In this document: positions 8,914 through 17,177 of the stretch, one piece after another
Layout of the letters: each line of letters opens with the position of its first letter
Position numbering within the stretch: the first letter of the stretch is position 1
Assembly (NCBI RefSeq): GCF_005843925.1
Contig: NZ_VCBC01000005.1
Span: forward strand, 280,672 to 344,671
Origin: Thalassotalea litorea
GTDB taxonomy: Bacteria; Pseudomonadota; Gammaproteobacteria; Enterobacterales; Alteromonadaceae
DNA: 64,000 nt
Direction: 5' to 3'
Notes under the pieces: generated by a model
What the model was told of the DNA's origin: nothing
Databases searched by the model: none
Seen by the model: only the letters and a program-made list of their open reading frames with translations
Position numbers and translations under genes: made by a program

Positions 8914-10071
8914 TTACAACGTAATAATCGGATCCGGATTACCATCAGGATCATTGCCGGAAACGCCATCGGTAGAAGGGTTGCCATTGCTTAGCATCAA
9001 AACGGCACAGGCTGCTGGGGCCGCCATTGAGGTGCCCGACATAGTCGCTGTACCACCGCCTTTATATAGCGATAAAATGTTCACACCGGGGGCAGAAAAA
9101 TCAATGGGAGGATTGCCATAGTTTGACCAGGAAGCTAAATTATCGTCGGCATCTATGGCAGAAATCGTGTAAACACCCGGACCATTAGCTCTGGCTGGAG
9201 AGCGTGTCGTGGCGCTCACATTCTGATTCCCTGCTGCAGATACAAAATACGCACCGGTTTTACTGGCGGCCGCTTTTACAGCATCATCAACTAAACTGTA
9301 ACCGCCGCCACTTAAACTCATATTCACACAATCGCCAGCACCAGCATTAGCCGCGACATGATCAATACCTGCAAGAAAACCAGACCAAGTACCATTGCCT
9401 TGCCGATCCAGTACTCGAACGGGAACAACGGTCGCGCCTGCGGCAACCCCAATCACATTCAGTTCATTATTAATCGCTGCTATCGTGCCGGCAACATGAG
9501 TTCCGTGTCCATTTGCGTCGTTCATACTAAGGCGTTTGCCAGCATAAATGACGGTAAACCCACGGGCTGAATCAACATTGAGATCAGGATGGTCCAGGTC
9601 AATACCCGAATCGATGACCCAGGCAGTCATTCCCGTGCCATCTTGAGATCCTCCCACTCTGTCAACATTCCAGGGCTGCTCTTGTCCTTTACTGTTAGAC
9701 TTATCCTTTGGCTTTCCCTTGGCAGCACTAACGACACCATCTGGCGTGATTTTTACGATCAAATCGTGCGCTGACAATTTTGCCTGAACCGCATGGCATG
9801 GTCGATTAATCGTCATTCCTTTAATGGTATGTTTATATATATGTTGAACGTTAGCATTAACACGTTTGGCCACACCTTTAGCTAGGCCAGGTACTTGCTC
9901 ATGATGCAGGTCATCGATAAACTGTACGATACATCGATTTTCAACATTAATGGTCGTTGAATGGCCATAGGTGGGTGGATTGGTTTCGGCATATACAGCA
10001 GCCGTAAAGCATAATAGCATGCCAATAATCGCTTTAATCATCGTTGCAATAATCCCAAGATTAAACTTCAT
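8914..10071 (-). CDS. Secreted subtilisin-like serine protease (peptidase S8)
   Basis: This 385-residue preproprotease has a signal peptide (residues 1-28, cleavage after AVYA), a propeptide of the inhibitor I9 type (about 45-115) and a Lys/Ser-rich linker. The catalytic domain carries the S8 triad: Asp154 in VIDSGIDLDH, His189 in NGHGTHVAGT and Ser348 in GTSMAAPAA; the oxyanion Asn is in SAAGNQN. It most resembles the proteinase K subgroup. There is no long C-terminal sorting or PPC domain; the chain ends in an Asp/Pro/Gly-rich tail after the catalytic Ser. It is presumably released to degrade environmental protein. Single gene with its own terminator. Confidence 0.95.
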   Translation of the reverse strand: MKFNLGIIATMIKAIIGMLLCFTAAVYAETNPPTYGHSTTINVENRCIVQFIDDLHHEQVPGLAKGVAKRVNANVQHIYKHTIKGMTINRPCHAVQAKLSAHDLIVKITPDGVVSAAKGKPKDKSNSKGQEQPWNVDRVGGSQDGTGMTAWVIDSGIDLDHPDLNVDSARGFTVIYAGKRLSMNDANGHGTHVAGTIAAINNELNVIGVAAGATVVPVRVLDRQGNGTWSGFLAGIDHVAANAGAGDCVNMSLSGGGYSLVDDAVKAAASKTGAYFVSAAGNQNVSATTRSPARANGPGVYTISAIDADDNLASWSNYGNPPIDFSAPGVNILSLYKGGGTATMSGTSMAAPAACAVLMLSNGNPSTDGVSGNDPDGNPDPIITL

Positions 10072-10340
10072 TTGGGAGCTTTCACAATACCTTCGTGAAC
10101 TACTCAGCGAACCGTCTTAAATTCAGACATGCTATAAAACTAGTTGGGTCAGACGACTAAGTAAAATAATTACAACAATAAAAAAGGCTTTGGTCGCTAA
10201 ACTCAGTAGCCCAGAGTCGTTTATCCTGAAACCTAAAGACAAGACAGCCTATTCGCCATTTCCTTTGGTTTACACCGATTAAAAGGCACAGGCGGCTCTA
10301 TCATAACGTCCATTACGTTGTACCGATATTACCGAAAGCT

Positions 10341-10612
10341 ATGCTTATGCCCGATAACATCATTAAGCCATCAGCGTTTAAATCCCTGCCCTGGAAAATG
10401 GTAAAGGTTCGACCATTGAACTGGCCATTAATGATGAGGCAACACTCGATAACTTTAACTGGCGCCTGGGTATGGCCGATGTGGTTGATGATGGTCAACA
10501 TTCCGATTTTTTCAGTTACCTGCGAAGCCTGATACTCATTAAAGGCAATGGATTGACACTCAGTCATTATCAGCTAAAAACAGACACCATGATCATCATC
10601 CACAACGGATAG
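10341..10612 (+). pseudogene. HutD/Ves-family remnant, frameshifted and truncated
   Basis: Two frames together read as the beginning of a HutD/Ves protein (small cupin-fold family, normally about 180-200 residues). The first frame, from ATG 10341, gives IIKPSAFKSLPWK, the usual N-terminus. The second, from about 10397, gives NGKGSTIELAIND, then DNFNWRLGMADVVDDG and SLILIKGNGLTL, ending at TAG 10610-10612. One A is missing from a short A-run at 10395-10398; restoring it would join PWK directly to NGKGST, the family's conserved PWKNGGG-type segment. The reading then stops after about 90 residues, half the family length. The rest is replaced by the convergent DUF2956 gene. Clear broken gene, single-base slip plus 3' loss. 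Confidence 0.8.
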
Positions 10613-10619
10613 ACAAGCA

Positions 10620-10979
10620 TTAGCCGGCAAAATACAGATAGGCAATAAACAACACCCAACTCACGGCTAGCAGTGACCAGGGCAAAAATGCTGCAGTACT
10701 TTTACCCATATCCTGTTTAGTTGCTGCGTCACCCAAATGTTGCGGTTTACTTTTCAGGTCTCGTTGTTGCGCTTTTAGGTTTTGCTTTCGTTGCTGATCT
10801 GCGGAACGAGCACGCTTTTTTTGTTGTTTTTTATACTCGGCAATGCCCTTTTCGATGCCTTGGGCAATCAGTTTCGTCTGCTCTTTTGTTTGCCCAGGCT
10901 TTTGCGTTGCTTTCGCCACTTTCATTGCCTGCTCTCTGGTTTCATCGGAAACGGTTTGCTTTGCTGTTTTTTTATTCAT
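10620..10979 (-). CDS. DUF2956 family protein
   Basis: This 119-residue protein has the hallmark of DUF2956: the block MKVAKATQKPGQTKEQTKLIAQGIEKGIAEYKKQQK (residues 19-54; key motif KPGQTKEQTKLIAQGI). A charged, coiled-coil-like Lys/Gln/Arg-rich stretch follows, and a single C-terminal transmembrane helix (FLPWSLLAVSWVLFIAYLYFAG). It is therefore probably a tail-anchored inner-membrane protein with a basic cytoplasmic part. The family is widespread in gammaproteobacteria and has no established function. It sits alone between the HutD remnant and the helicase gene, with 84 bases between it and the helicase. Confidence 0.9.
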   Translation of the reverse strand: MNKKTAKQTVSDETREQAMKVAKATQKPGQTKEQTKLIAQGIEKGIAEYKKQQKKRARSADQQRKQNLKAQQRDLKSKPQHLGDAATKQDMGKSTAAFLPWSLLAVSWVLFIAYLYFAG

Positions 10980-11063
10980 TATCTTTGTCCTGCTTCTCGC
11001 CGAGAGGTTTACTATTTACACTTTTCGTTAAAACCAACAGTTAGCGATTGGTTTTGCTTATAT

Positions 11064-12245
11064 CTATTTTTTGTTTTTAGGCACAAAATTCAATACCGAG
11101 ACAGGTACCGTCTTTTTCACCGGAAACTCTGCAAATTCCCGACGTTCAATAATATGCCCAAGGCGTGATTCAATCGCACAAAGCTCCCTGAAATTATCTT
11201 TGGAAACCAGCGAAATTGCCTCCCCCGTTGCGCCAGCGCGGCCGGTTCTGCCGATGCGATGAATATAATCATCGGCCTGAGCCGGCAAATCATAGTTAAT
11301 CACCCGCTCTAGCTGGCCAATATCAATGCCACGCGCCGCTACACCGGTTGCCACCAAATAGTGAATTTTTCCGCTTTTAAAATCTGACAAAATTTGTTCA
11401 CGGTTCGCTTGAGTGCGACCGCTATGAATGCACTCGGCTTTGATGCCGCGTTTTTCCATTTGGCTAACTAATTTTGCCGCCCCATGTTTGGTTTCAATAA
11501 AAATCAGTGCTTGCTGCCAATCTTGCTCTTTAATTAAAAAGCTCAGCAAGGCCGATTTATTGGTTTTATCCACCGTCACTAACCATTGACTGATCGCTTG
11601 ATGGCTCACCTGTTTTGGCGATACTGAATATTCAATCGGCTTGTGGATCGTACGTTTAGCTAACGCTTTCACCTGATCTGACATGGTTGCCGAAAATAGC
11701 ATATTTTGTCGTTTTTCTGGCAATCGCTCAACAATCTTATTAATGTCTTCAATAAAGCCCATATCCAACATACGGTCAGCTTCATCGAGGACTAAAAACT
11801 GTAGTTCGTCAAAATGCAACGCACGTTGATGGGCAAGATCTAACAATCGTCCTGGGGTGGCGACAAGAATATCCACGCCCCAAATCAAAGCATTTTTTTG
11901 GGCGCTGGAGTCCACTCCTCCATATACCGCCAATGACGTCAGCGACAGATTTTCAGCGTACTGTTTTACGGCTTGTTCAACTTGTACCGCCAACTCCCGC
12001 GTCGGTGTTAGGATAAGCGATCTGATCCGTTTACCCCGCAGTTTATGATCTTTGTTAATTCGCTCTAAGATCGGCAACACAAAACTGGCGGTCTTACCCG
12101 TTCCTGTTTGCGCCGCTGCGATGATATCCCTACCTGAGAGCGCTCCAGGTATTGCTTTATTTTGAATATCCGTTGGCGATTCATAGCCAAGCTCAGCTAA
12201 GCGTTCAACAATGGGTGCGGATAATCCTAATTTAGAAAATGACAT
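11064..12245 (-). CDS. rhlE: DEAD-box RNA helicase, RhlE type
   Basis: A 393-residue helicase with the full motif set: Q motif (PTDIQNKAIP), motif I AAQTGTGKT (about 44-52), Ia PTRELAVQ, II DEAD in VLDEADRMLDMGF, III SAT, IV-VI through HRIGRTGRAG. It lacks long C-terminal RNA-binding extensions and stops soon after the RecA2 domain, as RhlE-group proteins do, with a short basic tail ending NKK. It unwinds short RNA duplexes and acts in ribosome maturation and RNA turnover. The upstream gap contains the MITE-like element, which ends about 40 bases from the start codon and could influence transcription. Confidence 0.9.
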   Translation of the reverse strand: MSFSKLGLSAPIVERLAELGYESPTDIQNKAIPGALSGRDIIAAAQTGTGKTASFVLPILERINKDHKLRGKRIRSLILTPTRELAVQVEQAVKQYAENLSLTSLAVYGGVDSSAQKNALIWGVDILVATPGRLLDLAHQRALHFDELQFLVLDEADRMLDMGFIEDINKIVERLPEKRQNMLFSATMSDQVKALAKRTIHKPIEYSVSPKQVSHQAISQWLVTVDKTNKSALLSFLIKEQDWQQALIFIETKHGAAKLVSQMEKRGIKAECIHSGRTQANREQILSDFKSGKIHYLVATGVAARGIDIGQLERVINYDLPAQADDYIHRIGRTGRAGATGEAISLVSKDNFRELCAIESRLGHIIERREFAEFPVKKTVPVSVLNFVPKNKK

Positions 12246-12286
12246 ATGTGCCTATGTATAACGATACAGTCGCGAAATGCTAGATT

Positions 12287-12551
12287 ATACCAATCACATT
12301 AAGTTTGTGCACAACTCAGAGTTAGGGCAGAGGTTCAGTTACAACATAGATTTTATTGATATAGTCATTCTATATTAATGAAATATAGGGCCGTAAATGG
12401 GCCTCTGGTAAACTCCCTACGGGTGAGTTTTAAAGGCGTTTATCCTGCGTCACTGATTTTGACAATGGAATAACCATTCTCTGCAATCAAAGCCTTGTCT
12501 AAAAGCCTTTAAATTCTCACTGAGTGAGCAATAATTTAATGTGATTGGTAT
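12287..12551. mobile_element. MITE-like non-coding element with 16-bp terminal inverted repeats
   Basis: ATACCAATCACATTAA at 12287-12302 is repeated exactly, inverted, at 12536-12551. The 265-base interior has no long frame and contains a second inverted pair (a GAGTTTTAAAGGC-type arm near 12425-12437 against its near complement GCCTTTAAATTCTC near 12505-12518) and two related boxes (gggtgag / ctcactgag). A TA or TTA lies outside each end, compatible with a very short target duplication. Size, perfect ends and lack of coding capacity fit a miniature inverted-repeat element mobilised in trans. No other copy occurs in the window. Confidence 0.65.
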
Positions 12552-12619
12552 TAGCAGGACGATTAAAGGTGGGATTATAGCAAGTAATGTCCTTAGGAGC
12601 ATGGGAAAAGGGGCTAGGG

Positions 12620-12643
12620 TTCAGGTTCAGGCTCAGGCTCAGG
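12620..12643. repeat. Hexamer tandem repeat (TTCAGG/CTCAGG x4)
   Basis: Four contiguous hexamers, two TTCAGG and two CTCAGG, lie in the gap downstream of the amidohydrolase gene. The rest of the gap between the MITE-like element and that gene (12552-12785) shows nothing else. Confidence 0.6.
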
Positions 12644-12785
12644 CAGAGCAATTTTACGCTTACTGCCAACGTCTATCCAAAATCAAGAGCTGTGGCTGTT
12701 GTCTAATTTAAATAATTTCTTTAATTAACAGGCTCTAGTTGAACAAAATTCGGCAAGGAAAGAGAATCAGGCCTTAAGTAAGTGT

Positions 12786-14864
12786 TTAATCTGTGCAACA
12801 GGGAGCGACACCCTGGGCAGCTAAAATTAGAGCAGGGTTATAAACCTCACCGTCTTTAATCACCCACACTACCCGCCGGATCGCCTGGATATCGTTCAGT
12901 GGGTCTCCATCGATTAAAATAAAGTCTGCATACTTGCCCGGCTCTACTGAGCCAAACTCATTATCTAGCCCCATGGTGCGAGCGGCCCCTAATGTTGCTA
13001 GTCGTAAAACCTCAGCTTCAGGAATACCGGCCTCTACGTATAACTCCAGCTCTTTGTGTAATCCAAACCCAGGAAAATGATCCGTACCGGGTAAAATAGT
13101 GACTCCCGCTTTATGCATAGCAAGAAGGATTGCAAAGGCATGCTGGCGAATTTGAGGCCAACTTGCGCCCGCCCAATTACCCTTAGAAACACCCAACCAG
13201 CGGCGCTGAGCGTTGCCTTTGGGGAAGCGATGCAATTCATCAATAATCCAAGATGGCGGCGTGTGTCCCGTCGAATCAAATAAAGCAATGGTCGGATCTA
13301 CAGCGACGTTTTCTGCTTTCATCAATGCGATATAGTCGTTAACAATTTTCGATTGAGGCGTTAGTTGACTGAGCATTTTCCCCCATATTTCATCACTCAC
13401 TTCAACTTCGTCCTCCGAACTCAGTAAAATGCCATCCATAAGCTCCGACATATGTTGAATTTCATCATATCCGGCGTGGATCACATCGGTGCCTGACATG
13501 TATTCTGGAATATGCCCGCTAATGCGTAAACCCTTCTCCTTTGCTCTGGCGATAACAACACTGACTAAATTCGGTGGTAATTCTGCATATATTTTTACCT
13601 GTACGAACCCTTGATTTGCCAAATTATCGACAGCAGCCTCCGCTGCGGTCTCATCGCCGACGCGAAGGCCGGTTAGCCTGCCTTCTTTAGCGTCAACCAT
13701 TCCGGCCATCAATATCCTGGGACCGATAAGTTTGCGATTCTCTATTTGCTTTTTAACTGCCACCAATAATTTTGGATCGCTGCCTAAATCGCGGGTTGAT
13801 GTAACACCTGCGGCCAGGTGAAATGGTACATAAGCATTACGAAAGCGCTGGCTGTCTTGATGCGCATGCATATCCCAAAGGCCCGGCAGCATAGTCAAAC
13901 CATCCGCATCAATCACTTGTGCATTAGCCGGTATATCTATAGTGCTTCGCGGGCCAACAGAAACAATTCGGTTTTCTCGAACCAGCACGGACAGCTTGTC
14001 ATTAATAACTCCGTTGATAGGATCAAAAAGACTGACATTACGTATCACCAGTACACCTGCCGTTGGTGCTGGCATTGCTTGCAGAGCGAGCTTCTGCATA
14101 TGCTGATTAAGCGCACTATCTATCGCAGCACGAAATTGTGGATAATCCGATTCCCAACCTTGGAGTATCGCCCATTCGTCGGCAAACGTCATGCCGTGTT
14201 GGTCAAGCCAGACATACATGGGACGAACATGTAAACCATGAATTGCGTAAAGACGAAGAGTGCGGCTATCTTTTCCACGTTTCACTATTTTCTCAGACAA
14301 AGCTTCAATATGTGCCTTGCCCTGAGGCAATAAATCCAAATAGCCGTTATCGCTCTCAATAAGTCGCAAAGCTAACAAACCTAGATCATAAGCTGGGTGT
14401 ATCGGTATATACATTGCCGGCTCGGACAATTTCTGCTCACCCGCATCTACCGATGTTTTCCAACGTGCCACGGAATTCTTGAAAGTAAAATGCTCTTGCC
14501 AGGCTTCCACGGGATTTTTCTGTCCGTTGATCTGCAATGCAACCGGCATTCCATCATCACCAAGGGTAACCTCGGATAATCGATTAAAACCGGAAGGACG
14601 GCCATTGGCTTTAAATATCCAGGTATTGGTAGATTGACGTTTGATCTCTCGATGACCCACTTGCTCATCGCGATACATCACAGTGTAATGATACGACTCC
14701 CCCACATTCAAAGTAGCCCAGCCTGCATTAGCCGACTCACTTGCGTTTGCTGAGCGTATCTGCGAGGTAATAACAGACGTGATAAATAGCAAAGATAGCA
14801 AGCAAAATATTCCACCCCGAGCGACCTGGGCCAAATGACATGTCTGCACTAATCGCTTTGTCAT
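12786..14864 (-). CDS. Exported amidohydrolase-family metal-dependent hydrolase
   Basis: ATG at 14864 is preferred because AAAAGGA lies 6 bases ahead; an in-frame ATG at 14894 lacks such a site. The protein has about 692 residues with a long signal region (hydrophobic GGIFCLLSLLFITSVITS). An N-terminal domain of about 230 residues of DUF3108-like character precedes the amidohydrolase barrel. Visible metal motifs are HAH in PGLWDMHAHQDS, a Lys in VQVKIYAE that could be carboxylated, His in ISGHIPEY and IQHMSE, and Asp in ILPGTDHF; PGKYADFILIDGDP is the family C-terminal signature. Related enzymes are periplasmic Xaa-Pro dipeptidases and imidazolonepropionase-like hydrolases. Substrate unknown; the neighbouring M20 peptidase hints at peptide scavenging. 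Confidence 0.85.
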   Translation of the reverse strand: MTKRLVQTCHLAQVARGGIFCLLSLLFITSVITSQIRSANASESANAGWATLNVGESYHYTVMYRDEQVGHREIKRQSTNTWIFKANGRPSGFNRLSEVTLGDDGMPVALQINGQKNPVEAWQEHFTFKNSVARWKTSVDAGEQKLSEPAMYIPIHPAYDLGLLALRLIESDNGYLDLLPQGKAHIEALSEKIVKRGKDSRTLRLYAIHGLHVRPMYVWLDQHGMTFADEWAILQGWESDYPQFRAAIDSALNQHMQKLALQAMPAPTAGVLVIRNVSLFDPINGVINDKLSVLVRENRIVSVGPRSTIDIPANAQVIDADGLTMLPGLWDMHAHQDSQRFRNAYVPFHLAAGVTSTRDLGSDPKLLVAVKKQIENRKLIGPRILMAGMVDAKEGRLTGLRVGDETAAEAAVDNLANQGFVQVKIYAELPPNLVSVVIARAKEKGLRISGHIPEYMSGTDVIHAGYDEIQHMSELMDGILLSSEDEVEVSDEIWGKMLSQLTPQSKIVNDYIALMKAENVAVDPTIALFDSTGHTPPSWIIDELHRFPKGNAQRRWLGVSKGNWAGASWPQIRQHAFAILLAMHKAGVTILPGTDHFPGFGLHKELELYVEAGIPEAEVLRLATLGAARTMGLDNEFGSVEPGKYADFILIDGDPLNDIQAIRRVVWVIKDGEVYNPALILAAQGVAPCCTD

Positions 14865-14953
14865 GTTAAATCCTTTTCTGTCTTTATACCTCAAGGCCTT
14901 TTAATGGCCATCAGCACCATTGGCGGCAAAAACAAAAGAGCTGATACTTAAAC

Positions 14954-16291
14954 TTAGTTCGCGTTACTTAAGCGATAAATAAGTACAGCAGCCTTTTCGA
15001 TGTTTTTCGAGAAGCTGCTCATATCCGCAACTTCGTCTTTGGTATGGCCACAACATCCCATGAGACCCAAACCATCTAATGCCATATCCACATGATTGGC
15101 GGCAAATGAAATATCCGCGGCGCCGGCTTTTCGTGGGTTGGCGGCAACCACCTTGTTGTAACCTAAATCGGTACTGACTTGCGAATACAGCGCCAGCAAT
15201 TGTTGGTTGCCCTGATGAGGTGACATTGGCGGGTAACCGTCTTTAAACGTTAATGTCGCTTGAGTATGCGGTAGACTTTTGGCCACAATGGCTTGCATAT
15301 CTTTTTGTGCCTGTTGCAATTGCGCCAGCGATAATGCCCGAATACCGCCAATAACTTTGGCGTCTTTAGCAATAACATTGGATTTGCCAAATGCGGTGCC
15401 GCTGGATGTTTGCGGATCATGGGAAATTGTCGTGCCACCGACAAACATACCAGGGTTAAATGTCAGGTTTTCCCGTTCGGACAATTGTTCCTGAAATTGC
15501 GTCAGGATACGGGAAGCTTCAAATATCGCGCCATAACCGATGTCTTCTCTGAAAATTTGTGAAGAATGTGCTGGTTTTCCGGTAACCGTTAATTCCCAGC
15601 CGATAGAACTACGCCGAGCCACCATCGCGGTATTGATATCGCTATCGCCATTTTCAAACCCCAGGGCGATATCGGCCCACTTACCACCATCAATAATGGC
15701 TTTTTTCGACAGCGACAGAGGCCGACCACTGCGTTCTTCATCACCCGTCATCACCACACGAATACTGACATTGTCTAACAAGCCAGTGTCCTTTAGTGCT
15801 TTTAAGGCCGCAATAATAATCACATCGCCGCCTTTCATATCGACAATGCCGGGGCCCGATACTTTATTATCGGCCAGTTGTTTATATTGCTGAAACTCAT
15901 CGTTTACGGCAAATACCGTGTCTAAATGGCCAATCATCAAAATCTTAGGCGCATTCGGCTCACCACTGATTTTGCTCGCCTGCAAATGTCCTGCCCGTTC
16001 AAAGCCATCACCGCTTAGCCATTCGACCTCAAAGCCGAGCTCGGTAAATTGCTTTTTAAACAACTCGCCAACCTTGCGCACCCCGGAAAAATTCATCGTG
16101 CCACTGTTAATGTTTACCGAATCCTCAAGCAATGTTACGTGCCTGGATAGCTGTGTCTGTACCGCGCTGACAATGGCCCGTTCATCTGGGTTCAGGTTTT
16201 CAGCAGCCAAAGTCGAAAAGGATAAGGCGGCGGAAAAAAGGCAGAATGCAAAAAGTAAACCTGAAAGTAACCGGTTGATATTTTGAGTCAT
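14954..16291 (-). CDS. Exported M20 metallopeptidase (glutamate carboxypeptidase type)
   Basis: From ATG 16291 the protein has 445 residues, with a signal peptide (LLSGLLFAFCLFSAALSFSTLAA). M20 motifs: HLDTVF (first metal His plus catalytic Asp), GIVDMKGG (bridging Asp), TGDEERSG (catalytic Glu plus metal ligand Glu), the dimerisation-domain histidine in TGKPAHSS, and a late GHTKDE metal His. This order is that of the CPG2-like M20A enzymes that remove C-terminal Glu or similar residues. An ATG seven codons upstream (16312) would extend the N-terminus; either start preserves the signal. It lies 89 bases downstream of the amidohydrolase start, co-oriented but with a gap, so co-transcription is uncertain. 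Confidence 0.88.
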   Translation of the reverse strand: MTQNINRLLSGLLFAFCLFSAALSFSTLAAENLNPDERAIVSAVQTQLSRHVTLLEDSVNINSGTMNFSGVRKVGELFKKQFTELGFEVEWLSGDGFERAGHLQASKISGEPNAPKILMIGHLDTVFAVNDEFQQYKQLADNKVSGPGIVDMKGGDVIIIAALKALKDTGLLDNVSIRVVMTGDEERSGRPLSLSKKAIIDGGKWADIALGFENGDSDINTAMVARRSSIGWELTVTGKPAHSSQIFREDIGYGAIFEASRILTQFQEQLSERENLTFNPGMFVGGTTISHDPQTSSGTAFGKSNVIAKDAKVIGGIRALSLAQLQQAQKDMQAIVAKSLPHTQATLTFKDGYPPMSPHQGNQQLLALYSQVSTDLGYNKVVAANPRKAGAADISFAANHVDMALDGLGLMGCCGHTKDEVADMSSFSKNIEKAAVLIYRLSNAN

Positions 16292-16449
16292 TATTCGCTC
16301 ACAGTAAAACATTAGAGGGTAAAGGCAATAAAGGTAAACTCACCTTACCCGCCTAATCAGACGTTGTCCAGAGTCAAAACATCTTGGATTTTTTAACATT
16401 TCTGCCATGTCTTGAGCCCAGTATCAAGAGCGACAAAATGTTGTCAGCC

Positions 16450-17160
16450 TTATCGATTATTTTTCAAATTCACGAGCTTTTGAATATTACCCACCGCAGC
16501 AATCAAATAGTGACACGCCTGTAAGTACCCCTGGCGATGAAACCATTGTACTTGCTCCGCATTTAATTGACTGAGCTTCTCTTCATTGACGGTATACATG
16601 CCGTCCAGCTGGTGGTTTTCGCCGCTTTTTAATGTCAGGGTTAATTGCACAGCGTCGAGCAGGTCATTGGCAAGCAAGGCTTGTATAAATGCTTCATTTC
16701 TATTCATCGCCGGTACCAGAGAAAACACCATCTGACTGGTTTGACGCAAATAACTGCTTGGAGAGCCATCCACTTCGAACAAGGCTACGCCATCGTTGCT
16801 CGATACTCTCGGGCTTTCCATATCAATGGTCAGTACCAAATTTTCAGGGGTTGGTGATTCCCCCTCCCCTTTAATGCCGGCCATAAATGGCTGACGACGA
16901 AAGTGGGCAGGAATATATTGGGAAGTCCATGAATCACCCTGCAAAAATAGATTTTCCTGAGAGTCGATCCCCAGTAAAGCATGCATGGAAAACTTGCCAT
17001 TTTTTGGGTCCTTAAACAAACAGACGGGAAAGTCTAATACCAGTGATTTCAACTCATCGGCCAAAACAGGAACCCGATTGACCGCCTCACCGAAGTGGGC
17101 ACCATGATCCGTGAATACACGTAACTGATTATGCTCTTTGTTATTTAATACCGTATACAT
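16450..17160 (-). CDS. SapC family protein
   Basis: A 236-residue soluble protein of the SapC family (PF07277 type): LPVCLFKDP-like segment near 45-55 (here FPVCLFKDPKNGKF), LLGIDSQENLFLQGDSW, the block YIPAHFRRQPFM and DGVALFEVDGSPSSYLRQT are all typical. SapC-like genes recur beside tryptophan-halogenase-type genes and TonB receptors in polysaccharide loci of marine bacteria and in Caulobacter/Xanthomonas relatives; the role is not established. Here it follows the halogenase gene by 17 bases, so the pair is surely co-transcribed. No signal peptide is visible, so it is probably cytoplasmic. Confidence 0.88.
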   Translation of the reverse strand: MYTVLNNKEHNQLRVFTDHGAHFGEAVNRVPVLADELKSLVLDFPVCLFKDPKNGKFSMHALLGIDSQENLFLQGDSWTSQYIPAHFRRQPFMAGIKGEGESPTPENLVLTIDMESPRVSSNDGVALFEVDGSPSSYLRQTSQMVFSLVPAMNRNEAFIQALLANDLLDAVQLTLTLKSGENHQLDGMYTVNEEKLSQLNAEQVQWFHRQGYLQACHYLIAAVGNIQKLVNLKNNR

Positions 17161-17177
17161 TGTCTAAATACCTCAGG

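Noticed and set aside
10341..10532. Independent small protein in the first HutD frame
   Set aside because: After PWK the frame loses all family resemblance while the neighbouring frame continues the HutD sequence, so it is the first part of a frameshifted remnant.
15540..16286. Long plus-strand frames across the M20 peptidase gene
   Set aside because: Antisense frames over a gene with complete catalytic motifs; no independent evidence.
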